NCBI RefSeq assembly: GCF_014208045.1
Contig: NZ_JACHML010000001.1
Coordinates: 434,001-498,000, forward strand
Length of the DNA stretch: 64,000 nucleotides
Source: Microbacterium thalassium
GTDB lineage: Bacteria; Actinomycetota; Actinomycetes; Actinomycetales; Microbacteriaceae
Direction of reading: 5' to 3'
The notes beneath the pieces were generated by a model. It saw nothing but the letters and a program-made list of their open reading frames with translations, had not been told where the DNA came from and made no database searches. Numbering within the stretch: the stretch's first letter is position 1; each line of letters starts with the position of its first letter. This document shows, in pieces, positions 24,713-33,433 of this stretch. The position numbers and the translations under genes were made by a program.

Positions 24713-26173
24713 TCAGGACTCCTGCGTGCCCTCCACCCAGGAGAGGTACTCCTCGGTGACCGTTCCGGTGACATAGCGGCCGTCGAAGCAGCTCATGTCG
24801 AGATCCTCGACGTCCGAGCCCTCGAGGATCGCGGCCTTCAGATCCTCGACCTCCTGGTACACCATGTAGTCGGCGCCCAGCTCCTCGGCGATCTCGGGGA
24901 TCGTGCGGCCGTGGGCGACGAGCTCGTGCCGCGACGGCATGTTGATGCCGTACACGTGGGGGTACCGCACGGGCGGCGCCGCCGAGGCGAACGTGACGCT
25001 CGTGGCGCCGGCATCCCGCGCCATCTGGATGATCTCCTTCGACGTCGTGCCGCGCACGATGGAGTCGTCGATGAGCAGCACATTCTTGCCCTTGAACTCG
25101 CTCGACATCGCGTTGAGCTTCTGGCGCACGCTCTTCTTGCGCACCGCCTGGCCGGGCATGATGAACGTCCGGCCCACGTAGCGGTTCTTGTAGAAGCCCT
25201 CGCGGTACTCGATGCCGAGCTTTCGTGCCACCTGCATCGCCGCCGGACGCGACGAGTCCGGGATCGGCATGACCACGTCGATCTTGTCGCGCGGGGTGTA
25301 CTTCGCGATCGTGTCGGCGAGCCGGTCGCCCATGCGCAGGCGCGCCTCGTAGACCGAGATGCCGTTCATGACCGAGTCGGGGCGAGCGAGGTAGACGTAC
25401 TCGAACGAGCACGGCACGAGCTTCGGGTCGGGGACGCACTGCTGCGTGTGCAGGTGACCGTCGAGGTCGATGAAGACCGCTTCGCCCGGGTCGACGTCGC
25501 GGACGACCTCGAACTCGCCGTTCTCGAGCACGAGGGACTCGCTCGTGACGACCCACTCGTAGGTGCCGTCGGGATTCTTGCGCGTCCCGAGGATGAGGGG
25601 ACGGATGCCGTACGGGTCGCGGAACGCCAGCAGGCCGTAGCCGGCGATGAGGGCGATGGCGGCGTACGAGCCCTCGGCCCGCTCGTGCACGCGGGTCACG
25701 GCCTGGAACACCTGCGCGGGGTCGAGCTCGAGGCCCGAGATCGCCGACTGCAGCTCGTTGGCGAGGATGTTGACCAGCAGCTCGGTGTCGGAGCTGGTGT
25801 TGAGGTGCCGGCGGTCCTTCGTGAAGAGCTCCTCGGTGAGCTCGCGCGTGTTCGTGAGGTTGCCGTTGTGGACCAGCACGATGCCGTACGGGGCGTTGAC
25901 GTAGAAGGGCTGCGCCTCCTCTTCGCTCGAGGCGGTGCCCTTGGTCGCGTAGCGCACGTGGCCGAGACCCAGGTTGCCGAGCAGGGCACGCATGTCGCGC
26001 GTGCGGAAGCCCTCTCGCACCTGGCCCTTGGCCTTGTGGACATGGAAGACGCCGCTCGGCTCGGCCGTGGCGATGCCCGTCGAGTCCTGGCCGCGGTGCT
26101 GCAGCAGCAGCAGCGAGTCGTAGATCTCCTGGTTCACCGGGCCGCGCCCGACCATCCCGACGATTCCGCACAT
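24713..26173 (-). CDS. purF: amidophosphoribosyltransferase
   Basis: A 486-residue PurF that catalyses the first committed step of purine synthesis, PRPP plus glutamine to phosphoribosylamine. It begins MCGIVGMVG, so Cys2 becomes the N-terminal nucleophile of the glutaminase domain after Met removal. The PRPP-binding loop VLLIDDSIVRGTTS lies near residue 365. It follows purM by 6 nt in an operon. There is no obvious Shine-Dalgarno, so translation may be coupled to purM. Confidence 0.97.
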   Translation of the reverse strand: MCGIVGMVGRGPVNQEIYDSLLLLQHRGQDSTGIATAEPSGVFHVHKAKGQVREGFRTRDMRALLGNLGLGHVRYATKGTASSEEEAQPFYVNAPYGIVLVHNGNLTNTRELTEELFTKDRRHLNTSSDTELLVNILANELQSAISGLELDPAQVFQAVTRVHERAEGSYAAIALIAGYGLLAFRDPYGIRPLILGTRKNPDGTYEWVVTSESLVLENGEFEVVRDVDPGEAVFIDLDGHLHTQQCVPDPKLVPCSFEYVYLARPDSVMNGISVYEARLRMGDRLADTIAKYTPRDKIDVVMPIPDSSRPAAMQVARKLGIEYREGFYKNRYVGRTFIMPGQAVRKKSVRQKLNAMSSEFKGKNVLLIDDSIVRGTTSKEIIQMARDAGATSVTFASAAPPVRYPHVYGINMPSRHELVAHGRTIPEIAEELGADYMVYQEVEDLKAAILEGSDVEDLDMSCFDGRYVTGTVTEEYLSWVEGTQES

Positions 26174-26179
26174 GGGGTG

Positions 26180-27307
26180 TTAGCTCGCTCCGTCCGCGTA
26201 CGTGCCGACCAGGCGCACGGCTCCGCCGTCCACGCCCTTCGCGCCCTGTTCGAAGTCGCCGGCCGGACGCGTGCCGTCTGAGACGACGCCGACCTGCCAG
26301 GTCGCGATGCCGTCTTCGATGAGAGCGGATGCCGCGGCCGCCGCCTTGTCGGCTGCGACGACCGCGAGGAAGCCGATGCCGAGGTTCCAGGTGCCCTCGG
26401 TGGCCGCGAGGTCGAGGCCGCCGAGGTCCGCGAGGACGCGGAAGACCGGGGAGGGGGACCACGTCGACCGGTCGACCTCGACCCACGTGCCCTGCGGCAG
26501 CACGCGCGCGAGGTTCGCGGCGATGCCGCCCCCGGTGACGTGGCTGAGGCTGTGCACGCCGTCGCCGAGCTGAGCGATGAGGCGCAGCAGCGGGCTGGTG
26601 TACAGGCGCGTGGGCTCGAGCAGCGCCTCGCCCCACGTCGCGCCGAGGTCGGCGGCGTTGTCGCCGTAGGCGATGCCGGAGCCTGCGACGATGTGGCGGA
26701 TGAGCGAGTAGCCGTTCGAGTGCGGTCCGCTCGAGGCGAGCGCGAGCACGACGTCGCCGGACCGGACGCGTTCGGCGCCGAGGACCTTCGAGGCCTCCAC
26801 GACGCCGGTCGCGGCGCCCGCGACGTCGTAGTCGTTGATGCCGAGGAGTCCGGGGTGCTCGGCGGTCTCGCCGCCGACGAGGGCCGTGCCGGTGGCCGAG
26901 CAGCCCTCGGCGATGCCGCGGACGATGTCGGCGATGCGCTCGGGGAAGACCTTGCCGCACGCGATGTAGTCCGTCATGAAGAGGGGCTTCGCGCCCACCA
27001 CGACGATGTCGTCGACGACCATGCCGACCAGGTCCTGGCCGATCGTGTCGTGCTTGTCGATCGCCTGCGCGATCGCGACCTTCGTCCCGACGCCGTCGGT
27101 CGAGGAGGCCAGCAGCGGCTTGTCGTACGCGCGCAGTGCGCCGGCGTCGAAGAGCCCGGCGAATCCGCCCACACCGCCGAGGACCTCGGGTCCGTGTGTC
27201 TTGCGCACGGCCGACTTCATCAGTTCGACGGCGAGGTCGCCGGCGGCCGTATCGACACCGGCTTCGGCATAGGGGTTCGCAGAGGCGTCACGAGAAGGGG
27301 AGCCCAC
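26180..27307 (-). CDS. purM: phosphoribosylformylglycinamidine cyclo-ligase (AIR synthase)
   Basis: A 375-residue AIR synthase with YAEAGVDTAAG near the start, LASSTDGVGTKV and HSLSHVTGGGIAANLARVLP. It closes the imidazole ring in purine synthesis. The GTG at 27307 lies 6 nt after TAGGCT, predicting a leaderless purM-purF transcript. The last 20 residues form a short family-unrelated tail. Confidence 0.97.
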   Translation of the reverse strand: MGSPSRDASANPYAEAGVDTAAGDLAVELMKSAVRKTHGPEVLGGVGGFAGLFDAGALRAYDKPLLASSTDGVGTKVAIAQAIDKHDTIGQDLVGMVVDDIVVVGAKPLFMTDYIACGKVFPERIADIVRGIAEGCSATGTALVGGETAEHPGLLGINDYDVAGAATGVVEASKVLGAERVRSGDVVLALASSGPHSNGYSLIRHIVAGSGIAYGDNAADLGATWGEALLEPTRLYTSPLLRLIAQLGDGVHSLSHVTGGGIAANLARVLPQGTWVEVDRSTWSPSPVFRVLADLGGLDLAATEGTWNLGIGFLAVVAADKAAAAASALIEDGIATWQVGVVSDGTRPAGDFEQGAKGVDGGAVRLVGTYADGAS

Positions 27308-27313
27308 GCCTCC

Positions 27314-27319
27314 AGCCTA
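27314..27319 (-). promoter_or_regulatory. -10 element of purM-purF, leaderless
   Basis: TAGGCT on the minus strand, 6-nt gap to the GTG at 27307. Confidence 0.55.
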
Positions 27320-27382
27320 CCGGCGACACGCCTGGCAATCCGCCGAGCCCGGCAGTGCGGCCCGATCGCGGCGGGTCGCCCC

Positions 27383-27388
27383 TACAAT
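27383..27388 (+). promoter_or_regulatory. -10 element of the gene at 27395, leaderless
   Basis: TACAAT with a 6-nt gap to the ATG; identical in sequence and spacing to the TetR gene promoter at 10062. Confidence 0.6.
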
Positions 27389-27394
27389 GGCCGC

Positions 27395-28000
27395 ATGGGC
27401 GGGGCTGGGACACCCGAATGGCTGATCCGCGAGGATGCGAGCCAACCGGTGCTGGTCGCGCTCTACGTGCGCCAGGTGCTCGGCATCCGCTCCCCCGACG
27501 AACTGCCGCAGCTGCGCGGCATCCGCGGGCGCGAGGTCTCGCGCGGCGAGCGCGAGCAGGAGACCCTCGAGCGGCAGTGGCGCGAGTACTGGGCCATGAC
27601 GGTCGAGCCGCAGGCCCATCCGTCGCCGGTGCCCCTCGAGCTCGTCGACGGATTCGAGACGCTCGTGGCGCTGCCCATCACGGGGGCCGACCGTCTGCAG
27701 GCCGCCATGGCGCCGCTGGCGGCCGAAGCGGTCGCCTTCGCGCAGTCCACGCACGCTCGCTACGCCCACGACGCCGGCACGGGAACGGCGTACCGGGCCT
27801 ACGCGAGCGCGATCGCCGAGCATGAGCGGCAGGTGGGCCGCCGCGCCCACTCGTTCGAGCTGAACGTTCAGGTGCTGCCCCTCGCCCAGCGCGGCGTGTG
27901 GTGGATCGGATCGCTCACCGTCGCGGTCACCGACGGGCTGCGCGGCGACGTCGCCGCGTTCGACGCGGCGATCCATCCGATCATCGCCGAGCTGGCGTAG
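27395..28000 (+). CDS. hypothetical protein next to purM
   Basis: A 201-residue soluble protein that I do not recognise. There is no signal peptide or transmembrane helix. Residues 45-65 are charged (RGREVSRGEREQETLERQW), and Trp-rich patches (YWAMTVEP, RGVWWIGSLTVAVT) are spread through it. The C-terminal VTDGLRGDVAAFDAAIHPII may form a strand-helix unit. Codon use matches the genome and the promoter is strong, so it is real. It diverges from purM over 87 bp. Confidence 0.75.
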   Translation: MGGAGTPEWLIREDASQPVLVALYVRQVLGIRSPDELPQLRGIRGREVSRGEREQETLERQWREYWAMTVEPQAHPSPVPLELVDGFETLVALPITGADRLQAAMAPLAAEAVAFAQSTHARYAHDAGTGTAYRAYASAIAEHERQVGRRAHSFELNVQVLPLAQRGVWWIGSLTVAVTDGLRGDVAAFDAAIHPIIAELA

Positions 28001-28024
28001 GACCCGGCCGCTCGGGGCGCCGGA

Positions 28025-28378
28025 TCAGTCCTCGGGATGCACCGATTCGTGATCGACGGCGACCTCGCGCGCGCGGCGCAGCGAGATGCGGTCGAGCACG
28101 AGCGCCACAGCGCCGCCGACGACGAGGCCCACGGCGATGCCGATGAGAGCGAGGAAGCCGAAGACCTGCGACGGGGAGTACTCCAGGCCCGTGTTGGGGC
28201 TGACGTCGCCGGTGCCGCCGAACGCGAACGTGAGGATCATCGCGGCGATGATGCCGAGGGCCGCACCCGACAGCAGGAAGACCGAGATCTTCGGCGCGCG
28301 CCGGACGCGGACGGTCTCGACCCGCGTGTTCGCGGGCGGCGTCGACGGGCGCTCGGGGGTCTCGGGTGCTTCGGGCAT
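28025..28378 (-). CDS. small membrane protein, paralog of its neighbour
   Basis: A 117-residue protein with a Pro/Glu-rich N-terminus, two helices (about 32-52 and 70-92) and LVLDRISLRRAREV after the second. The core resembles the adjacent gene at 28386 (helix, acidic/Gly loop, helix, VLDR), which suggests an old tandem duplication. Function unknown. The ATG at 28378 is 6 nt after GATAAT, so the transcript is probably leaderless, with its own promoter in the 7-nt gap and the end of the upstream gene. Confidence 0.75.
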   Translation of the reverse strand: MPEAPETPERPSTPPANTRVETVRVRRAPKISVFLLSGAALGIIAAMILTFAFGGTGDVSPNTGLEYSPSQVFGFLALIGIAVGLVVGGAVALVLDRISLRRAREVAVDHESVHPED

Positions 28379-28384
28379 CGGTCC

Positions 28385-28390
28385 ATTATC
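28385..28390 (-). promoter_or_regulatory. -10 element of the gene at 28378, leaderless
   Basis: GATAAT, 6-nt gap to the ATG; it overlaps the stop codon region of the upstream gene. Confidence 0.5.
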
Positions 28391-28847
28391 CCCCGGGCGT
28401 CGTGCCGGGCCGTCCGGCGGGGGCGTCGGGATCGACGTCCGGGTCGCCGACCCATTTCGGGGGGTCGTCGCTCACCGGCGAGACGAGGTCGTCGGTGAGC
28501 ACGGTGGCCCGCTCGGCGGTCTCGGGCCGGGTCCGGCGCCCCACGAGGCGGTCGAGCACGATCGCGAGGACGCCCATGATCAGCAGGCCGGCGCCCACGC
28601 ACACGGCCGCGAGCGCACCGAACACGCGGAGGAAGCCCGAGGCCCCGGTCGTCAGCGGCCCGCCCGGGTCCCCGGTCACCGCCTCGATCGCGGTGAGGAT
28701 GCCGGCGACGATCAGACCGCCGGCGATGCCGATCCCGAGGAACCGCCCGTAGCGGGGCGATCGGCGCACGACGACCGACACGACCTCATCGTCGACGATG
28801 TGGTCGTCCTCGTCGGGCGAGTCCGCGGCGGCGGCTGCGCGTGCCAT
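28386..28847 (-). CDS. small membrane protein, paralog of its neighbour
   Basis: A 153-residue protein with an acidic N-terminus (DSPDEDDHIVDDEV), two helices (about 36-58 and 76-100), AIVLDRLVGRRTRPE and a long Pro/Asp-rich tail. It resembles the shorter gene just downstream. Function unknown; cell-envelope association is the only safe inference. The ATG at 28847 follows GAGAAT by 6 nt. A longer start at 28970 would add a Cys/Pro-rich segment that looks spurious. Confidence 0.72.
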   Translation of the reverse strand: MARAAAAADSPDEDDHIVDDEVVSVVVRRSPRYGRFLGIGIAGGLIVAGILTAIEAVTGDPGGPLTTGASGFLRVFGALAAVCVGAGLLIMGVLAIVLDRLVGRRTRPETAERATVLTDDLVSPVSDDPPKWVGDPDVDPDAPAGRPGTTPGG

Positions 28848-28853
28848 GGTCCG

Positions 28854-28859
28854 ATTCTC
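28854..28859 (-). promoter_or_regulatory. -10 element of the gene at 28847, leaderless
   Basis: GAGAAT with a 6-nt gap to the ATG. Confidence 0.4.
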
Positions 28860-28893
28860 CCACCGCGGGGATGCCCTGTCGCCGGTCGGGGTC

Positions 28894-29262
28894 TCAGGGG
28901 CGCAGCGGCAGCAGGTGCGACACGTCGGCGCGGGTGCCGCTGGCGGCGATGCGGCCGGCGGCGGCGGCATCCGCCCATTCCTCGTTCCCGAGCGCCAGCG
29001 CGATCCACGTCGCCGCGTCGGTCTCGACGACGTTCGGCGGAGTCCCGCGCGTGTGCCGGGGGCCCTCGATCACCTGGACGGCGCCGAAGGGCGGCACGCG
29101 CACCTCGACGCTGTGGCCCGGCGCCTTCTCGGCCAGCAGCTGGAGCAGGTAGCGGACGGCGGTCGCGTGCGCCGCGCGCGCCGGCGTCGCTCCGTCGGCG
29201 GATGCCGCGCGCACCGCGTCGAGGGCGACGCGTCCGTCGTCGGTGGAGATCCTGCGGGGCAC
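28894..29262 (-). CDS. sterol-carrier-family protein
   Basis: A 122-residue protein resembling the small actinobacterial sterol-carrier-like proteins found beside purine genes (Rv0807-like). It has an N-terminal helix, then [20 protein letters not shown] and [12 protein letters not shown], and ends in [24 protein letters not shown], the lipid-pocket helix pattern. Ligand and role are unknown. The GTG at 29262 is 6 nt after TACCGT. It diverges from purD over 132 bp that carry a long inverted repeat. Confidence 0.8.
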   Translation of the reverse strand: MPRRISTDDGRVALDAVRAASADGATPARAAHATAVRYLLQLLAEKAPGHSVEVRVPPFGAVQVIEGPRHTRGTPPNVVETDAATWIALALGNEEWADAAAAGRIAASGTRADVSHLLPLRP

Positions 29263-29268
29263 GGGACC

Positions 29269-29274
29269 ACGGTA
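29269..29274 (-). promoter_or_regulatory. -10 element of the sterol-carrier-like gene, leaderless
   Basis: TACCGT on the minus strand, 6-nt gap to the GTG at 29262. Confidence 0.5.
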
Positions 29275-29280
29275 GTCCGC

Positions 29281-29357
29281 GTGCACGAATTCAGGGCGAA
29301 CGCCCGATCTGCGCCGCACGAACCGCGTGTCGCACGATTCTTCCTGCGTTCGTGCAC
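29281..29357. repeat. 15-bp inverted repeat between the sterol-carrier-like gene and purD
   Basis: GTGCACGAATTCAGG (29281-29295) is repeated inversely at 29343-29357 with two mismatches and a 47-bp spacer; GCACGA occurs twice more between the arms. It is a candidate paired operator for the divergent promoters. Confidence 0.8.
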
Positions 29358-29382
29358 ACCTGTCGCGACGCGCTCCGCTGAC

Positions 29383-29388
29383 TAGGCT
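29383..29388 (+). promoter_or_regulatory. -10 element of purD, leaderless
   Basis: TAGGCT with a 6-nt gap to the GTG at 29395; the same hexamer and spacing as purM. Confidence 0.55.
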
Positions 29389-29394
29389 GAAAGG

Positions 29395-30666
29395 GTGAAG
29401 ATCCTGGTCCTCGGCTCGGGCGCGCGCGAGCACGCCATCATCCTGGCCCTCCGCTCGGAGGAGACGGAGCACGAGATCCTCGCGGCTCCCGGCAACGCCG
29501 GCATCGCCCGCGACGCGACGCTCGTCGAGCTCGATCCGAACGATCCGGCCGCCGTCACCGGCTTCGCGAACGCGCAGGCCGTGGACCTGGTCGTCATCGG
29601 CCCCGAGGCACCGCTCGTGGCCGGCGTCGCCGACGCGCTGCGCGAGCGCGGCATCCCCGTGTTCGGCCCCGGCAAGGCGGCGGCGCAGCTCGAGGGCTCG
29701 AAGGCGTTCGCCAAGCGCATCATGGAGGCCGCCGGGGTTCCCACCGGCCGCGCGGTGCGCGCCCACACCCGCTCCGAGGTGGAGGCCGCGCTCGACGAGC
29801 TCGGGGCGCCGCACGTGGTCAAGGCCGACGGGCTCGCCGCCGGCAAGGGCGTCATCGTCACCGACGACCGCGCCGCCGCGATCGCCCACGCCGAGACGTA
29901 TCTGGCGACCGGCTCGGTGCTGGTCGAGGAGTTCCTCGACGGCCCCGAGGTGTCGCTGTTCTTCCTGAGCGACGGCGACCGGGTGCTCCCGCTCAGCCCC
30001 GCGCAGGACTTCAAGCGCCTCGGCGACGGCGACTCGGGCCCCAACACCGGCGGCATGGGCGCGTACTCCCCGCTGCCGTGGCTGCTCGAGCGCTTCGGGG
30101 GCGAGGACGCGTTCGTGGATCTGGTCACGCGCGACGTCGCCGAGCCCGTCATCCGCCGGCTGGATGCCGAGGGGACGCCCTTCATCGGCCTGCTGTACGC
30201 CGGCCTCATCCTCACCGAGCAGGGCGTGAAGGTCATCGAGTTCAACGCGCGCTTCGGCGACCCCGAGACGCAGGTCGTGCTGCCGCGTCTGGTCGACCCG
30301 CTGTCGGAGCTGCTGCTGGCGGCGGCATCCGGTCATCTCGAGGACTTCGACCGGCCCGGATTCGCCGAGGCGGTCGCGGTGACGGTCGTGCTCGCGAGCG
30401 AGGGGTATCCGGTGAAGCCGCTCACGGGCCGCGCGCTCACGGGGCTCGAGGAAGCGGCGGCCGTCGACGGCGTCCACCTCGCACACGCCGCCACCGCCGA
30501 GTCCGCCGACGGACTCGTCGCGACCGGCGGACGCGTGCTGAACGTCGTCGGGCTCGGGACGACGTTCGCCGAGGCGCGGGGACGCGCGTACCGGGCGCTC
30601 AGCCGGATCGGGCTCGAGGGCGGGCAGTACCGCACCGACATCGCCGCGCGCGTCGTCGAGCACTGA
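29395..30666 (+). CDS. purD: phosphoribosylamine-glycine ligase (GAR synthetase)
   Basis: A 423-residue ATP-grasp ligase for the second step of purine synthesis. It opens with [14 protein letters not shown], contains [14 protein letters not shown] and [12 protein letters not shown] in the ATP-grasp domain, and [20 protein letters not shown], whose acidic residues bind magnesium. Length and motifs are standard. The start is a GTG with a leaderless promoter. It is convergent with the AAA+ gene. Confidence 0.97.
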   Translation: MKILVLGSGAREHAIILALRSEETEHEILAAPGNAGIARDATLVELDPNDPAAVTGFANAQAVDLVVIGPEAPLVAGVADALRERGIPVFGPGKAAAQLEGSKAFAKRIMEAAGVPTGRAVRAHTRSEVEAALDELGAPHVVKADGLAAGKGVIVTDDRAAAIAHAETYLATGSVLVEEFLDGPEVSLFFLSDGDRVLPLSPAQDFKRLGDGDSGPNTGGMGAYSPLPWLLERFGGEDAFVDLVTRDVAEPVIRRLDAEGTPFIGLLYAGLILTEQGVKVIEFNARFGDPETQVVLPRLVDPLSELLLAAASGHLEDFDRPGFAEAVAVTVVLASEGYPVKPLTGRALTGLEEAAAVDGVHLAHAATAESADGLVATGGRVLNVVGLGTTFAEARGRAYRALSRIGLEGGQYRTDIAARVVEH

Positions 30667-30686
30667 CGCGCCGCGCCGGCGGCGGG

Positions 30687-31964
30687 CTACAGCCGCGCGA
30701 ACGAGTCGATGTCCTCGAGGAAGTCGCTGATCGCCTCGGGCGAGACGGTCGCGCGCGTCGCGCCGAGCGCCTCGAGGTAGCGGTCGGTCGTGAGCTCGTC
30801 CGCCGAGCCGTCGTCGGCGAGCGCGTCGGCGAGCGCCGCCTGAGACGCGCGCCGCGACGCGTACTCGATGTCGGCGGGCGTGAGTCCCTCGCTCGCGGCG
30901 ACGAGCGCGTCGAGGTCGATCCGCTCCGCCACGTCGACGGGAACGTAGCGTGTCCAGATCGCCCGGCGCGCAGCTGAATCCGGCAGGCCGATCGGCAGCA
31001 CGTAGTCGAAGCGGCCGTGGCGCAGGAACGCCGCGTCGAGCGAGCGCACGAAGTTCGTCGCGCAGATGAGCAGGCGCCCCTCGTGCTCGCGGAACTCGGC
31101 GACGAGCTTGAGCAGCTCGTTGGTGACGCCCTGCGTCGGCGACGGCGGGTCGCCGCGGCGGCGCGACGCGATCTCCTCGACCTCGTCGATGAAGACGACG
31201 GCGTGCTCGAGGTCGCCGATCACCTCGAACGTCTGCCGCAGGGCGCCCGCGAGACCGGCGCCGCCGTCGGCGAGGCGCGAGGGGAACAGCTCGACGAACG
31301 GCCAGTCCAGCCGCGACGCGACGGCCTTGGCGAAGGTCGTCTTGCCGGTTCCGGGCGGGCCGAAGAGCATGACGGCCTTGGGCGGCACGACGCCGAAGCG
31401 GTCGGCGAGGTCGGGGTCGGCCAGCGGCGTCACGAGGCGCTCTTCGAGCAGGCGCTTCTCTTCGCGCATGCCGCTGACGTTCTCCCACAGGTGACGCGGC
31501 AGGATGCGGCCGCCCACCTCCTTGAGCAGGTCGAGCTCGCGGCGCTGCACCGGCATCTGCCGCTCGAGGTAGCGCAGCGGATGCCGCTGCTCGAAGCCGT
31601 TCGCGGTGAGGGCGACCAGGGGCGTGTCGTCCTCGGCGACGAGGACCGACAGCTTGCCGAGGCCGAGAGGGGCCATGCGCCGCTCGAGGGCGTCCAGCAG
31701 CGACCCGCCGACGTGCTCGGCCGGCACCTCGGGCGCGATGGAGAAGAACACGATCCATCCCTGCGCGTGGGCGGCGCGTCCGACGATGACGCCCACGAGA
31801 CGGTCGTCGTTCACGGCGACCACCGCGTGGTCCTCGTGGCACGACGCGATGACCTCGGCGAGCGAGTACACGACGGCATCGGGGTCGCGTGTGGACTCCC
31901 CCCACAGTCGCACGACCTCGTCGAGGTCGTCGTCGTGGAAGTCGCGGATGCGGATGCGGCTCAT
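30687..31964 (-). CDS. GNAT acetyltransferase-AAA+ ATPase fusion
   Basis: A 425-residue two-domain protein. Residues about 1-135 look like a GNAT N-acetyltransferase ([32 protein letters not shown], then [12 protein letters not shown] and [14 protein letters not shown]). Residues about 150-420 are a AAA+ ATPase with Walker [10 protein letters not shown], Walker [35 protein letters not shown] as sensor 1/arginine-finger region, and a helical lid. The ATPase resembles FtsH/Cdc48-type remodelers. It may unfold or remodel a partner and acetylate it, but no substrate is known. The ATG at 31964 is 6 nt after CAGGAT. Confidence 0.8.
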   Translation of the reverse strand: MSRIRIRDFHDDDLDEVVRLWGESTRDPDAVVYSLAEVIASCHEDHAVVAVNDDRLVGVIVGRAAHAQGWIVFFSIAPEVPAEHVGGSLLDALERRMAPLGLGKLSVLVAEDDTPLVALTANGFEQRHPLRYLERQMPVQRRELDLLKEVGGRILPRHLWENVSGMREEKRLLEERLVTPLADPDLADRFGVVPPKAVMLFGPPGTGKTTFAKAVASRLDWPFVELFPSRLADGGAGLAGALRQTFEVIGDLEHAVVFIDEVEEIASRRRGDPPSPTQGVTNELLKLVAEFREHEGRLLICATNFVRSLDAAFLRHGRFDYVLPIGLPDSAARRAIWTRYVPVDVAERIDLDALVAASEGLTPADIEYASRRASQAALADALADDGSADELTTDRYLEALGATRATVSPEAISDFLEDIDSFARL

Positions 31965-31970
31965 GGGACC

Positions 31971-31976
31971 ATCCTG
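31971..31976 (-). promoter_or_regulatory. possible -10 element of the GNAT-AAA+ gene, leaderless
   Basis: CAGGAT on the minus strand, 6-nt gap to the ATG; weaker than the other cases. Confidence 0.3.
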
Positions 31977-32022
31977 GCCGACCCCGGCCGATCGCGCAGG
32001 GGCGGATGCCGGTGGCCCGGCG

Positions 32023-32028
32023 TAGCGT
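32023..32028 (+). promoter_or_regulatory. -10 element of the VOC gene, leaderless
   Basis: TAGCGT with a 6-nt gap to the ATG at 32035. Confidence 0.55.
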
Positions 32029-32034
32029 GAGCCC

Positions 32035-32406
32035 ATGATCACCGGAAGCCACACCCTGCTGTACAGCGACGACCCGGCGGCGACGCGCGCGTTCTTCCGC
32101 GATGTGCTGGAGCTGTCGTTCATCGAGACCTCGCCGGGCTGGCTGATCTTCGCGACCGGTCCGAGCGAGCTCGGCGCCCACCCGCGCACCTGGCCCGGCC
32201 GCGACGAGCCGGTGGCCCAGCGCCACGTCGTGTCGCTCACGTGCGACGACCTGGATGCCACGATGGCCGCCCTCGCCGCGCGCGGCGCGCGCTTCGCAGG
32301 AGAGGTGTGGGAGCAGGAGTACGGGCGCGGCATCGAGGTCGAGGTGCCCGGAATGGAGCCGCTGACGGTCTACCAGCCCTCGTACGCGCCGGCGTGGGAG
32401 CGATAA
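32035..32406 (+). CDS. VOC-family (glyoxalase-fold) protein
   Basis: A 123-residue single-domain vicinal-oxygen-chelate protein. It opens with [25 protein letters not shown], has [21 protein letters not shown] in the middle and ends in [14 protein letters not shown], with metal ligands probably His6, His75 and a late Glu. Members include glyoxalases, dioxygenases and resistance proteins, so the activity is open. It is followed by purC after only 7 nt, which itself has a leaderless promoter. Confidence 0.85.
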   Translation: MITGSHTLLYSDDPAATRAFFRDVLELSFIETSPGWLIFATGPSELGAHPRTWPGRDEPVAQRHVVSLTCDDLDATMAALAARGARFAGEVWEQEYGRGIEVEVPGMEPLTVYQPSYAPAWER

Positions 32407-32407
32407 T
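32402..32407 (+). promoter_or_regulatory. -10 element of purC, leaderless
   Basis: GATAAT with a 6-nt gap to the GTG at 32414; it overlaps the stop codon of the VOC gene. Confidence 0.5.
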
Positions 32408-32413
32408 GGGCGG

Positions 32414-33313
32414 GTGACGGACTCCGCAGCATCCTCGTCCCCGCTCGATCTCCCCGGCTGGCGCCACGTCTACTCGGGCAAGGTGCGCGACCTCTACGAG
32501 CCGAGCGCGGACGGCGAGGGGATGCTCGTCGTGGCGAGCGACCGCGTGAGCGCGTTCGACCACGTGCTCGAGCCCGGCATCACCGACAAGGGGGCGCTGC
32601 TGACGACGCTGAGCCTCTGGTGGTTCGATCAGCTCGCCGGCGCCGACGGCGGACGGCCGATCCCGAACCACCTCGTGCCCGGCGCGACGCCTCCGGCCGC
32701 GGTCGCCGGGCGCGCGATGGTCGTGAAGAAGCTCGACATGCAGCCGATCGAATGCGTCGTGCGCGGGTATCTCACCGGATCGGGCTGGGCGGAGTACCAG
32801 CAGTCGCAGACCGTGTGCGGCATCGCGCTGCCGGAGGGCCTCACCGACGGCGACCGGCTGCCGGAGCCGATCTACACGCCCGCCTACAAGGCGCCGATGG
32901 GCGAGCACGACGAGAACATCACGTTCGAGCAGTCGGTCGGCCTGGTCGGCGCGGAGCGCGCGACCGAGCTGCGCGACCTGTCGCTCGAGATCTACGCGCG
33001 CGCGGCCGCGATCGCCGAGGCGAAGGGGCTCATCCTCGCCGACACGAAGTTCGAGTTCGGGCTGGACGCCGACGGCGTCATGACCCTCGCCGACGAGGTG
33101 CTCACGAGCGATTCGTCGCGCTACTGGGACGCCGAGGCATGGCGCGCCGGCAGGACGCCGAAGGAGCGCATGGCGAGCTTCGACAAGCAGATCGTGCGCG
33201 ACTGGCTGGCGGCGCACTGGGACAAGCAGGGCACGCCGCCGGCGCTCCCCGCCGAGATCGTCGACCGCACCGCCGCCCGCTACCGCGAGCTCATCGGGCT
33301 GCTGACCGGCTGA
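32414..33313 (+). CDS. purC: phosphoribosylaminoimidazole-succinocarboxamide synthase (SAICAR synthetase)
   Basis: A 299-residue SAICAR synthetase with [45 protein letters not shown] and [14 protein letters not shown], all standard for the long actinobacterial/fungal-type enzyme. It joins aspartate to CAIR in purine synthesis. The start is a GTG 6 nt after GATAAT. It is convergent with ccdA; a large inverted repeat separates them. Confidence 0.97.
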   Translation: MTDSAASSSPLDLPGWRHVYSGKVRDLYEPSADGEGMLVVASDRVSAFDHVLEPGITDKGALLTTLSLWWFDQLAGADGGRPIPNHLVPGATPPAAVAGRAMVVKKLDMQPIECVVRGYLTGSGWAEYQQSQTVCGIALPEGLTDGDRLPEPIYTPAYKAPMGEHDENITFEQSVGLVGAERATELRDLSLEIYARAAAIAEAKGLILADTKFEFGLDADGVMTLADEVLTSDSSRYWDAEAWRAGRTPKERMASFDKQIVRDWLAAHWDKQGTPPALPAEIVDRTAARYRELIGLLTG

Positions 33314-33333
33314 CCCGGCGCCCCACGCCGTCA

Positions 33334-33411
33334 CGAACGGCGGGGATTCGCGTCGACACGCCGCGGCGAAGCGGCGATGCCCGGCGTGGCGGGCAGCATC
33401 CCCGCCGTTCG
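33334..33411. terminator. nested inverted repeat between convergent purC and ccdA
   Basis: CGAACGGCGGGGAT (33334-33347) pairs perfectly with ATCCCCGCCGTTCG (33398-33411). Inside the 50-nt loop, CACGCCG pairs with CGGCGTG. A bidirectional terminator is likely; the size is unusual. Confidence 0.7.
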
Positions 33412-33433
33412 GTACGCTCGCCGCCCCGCCGTG

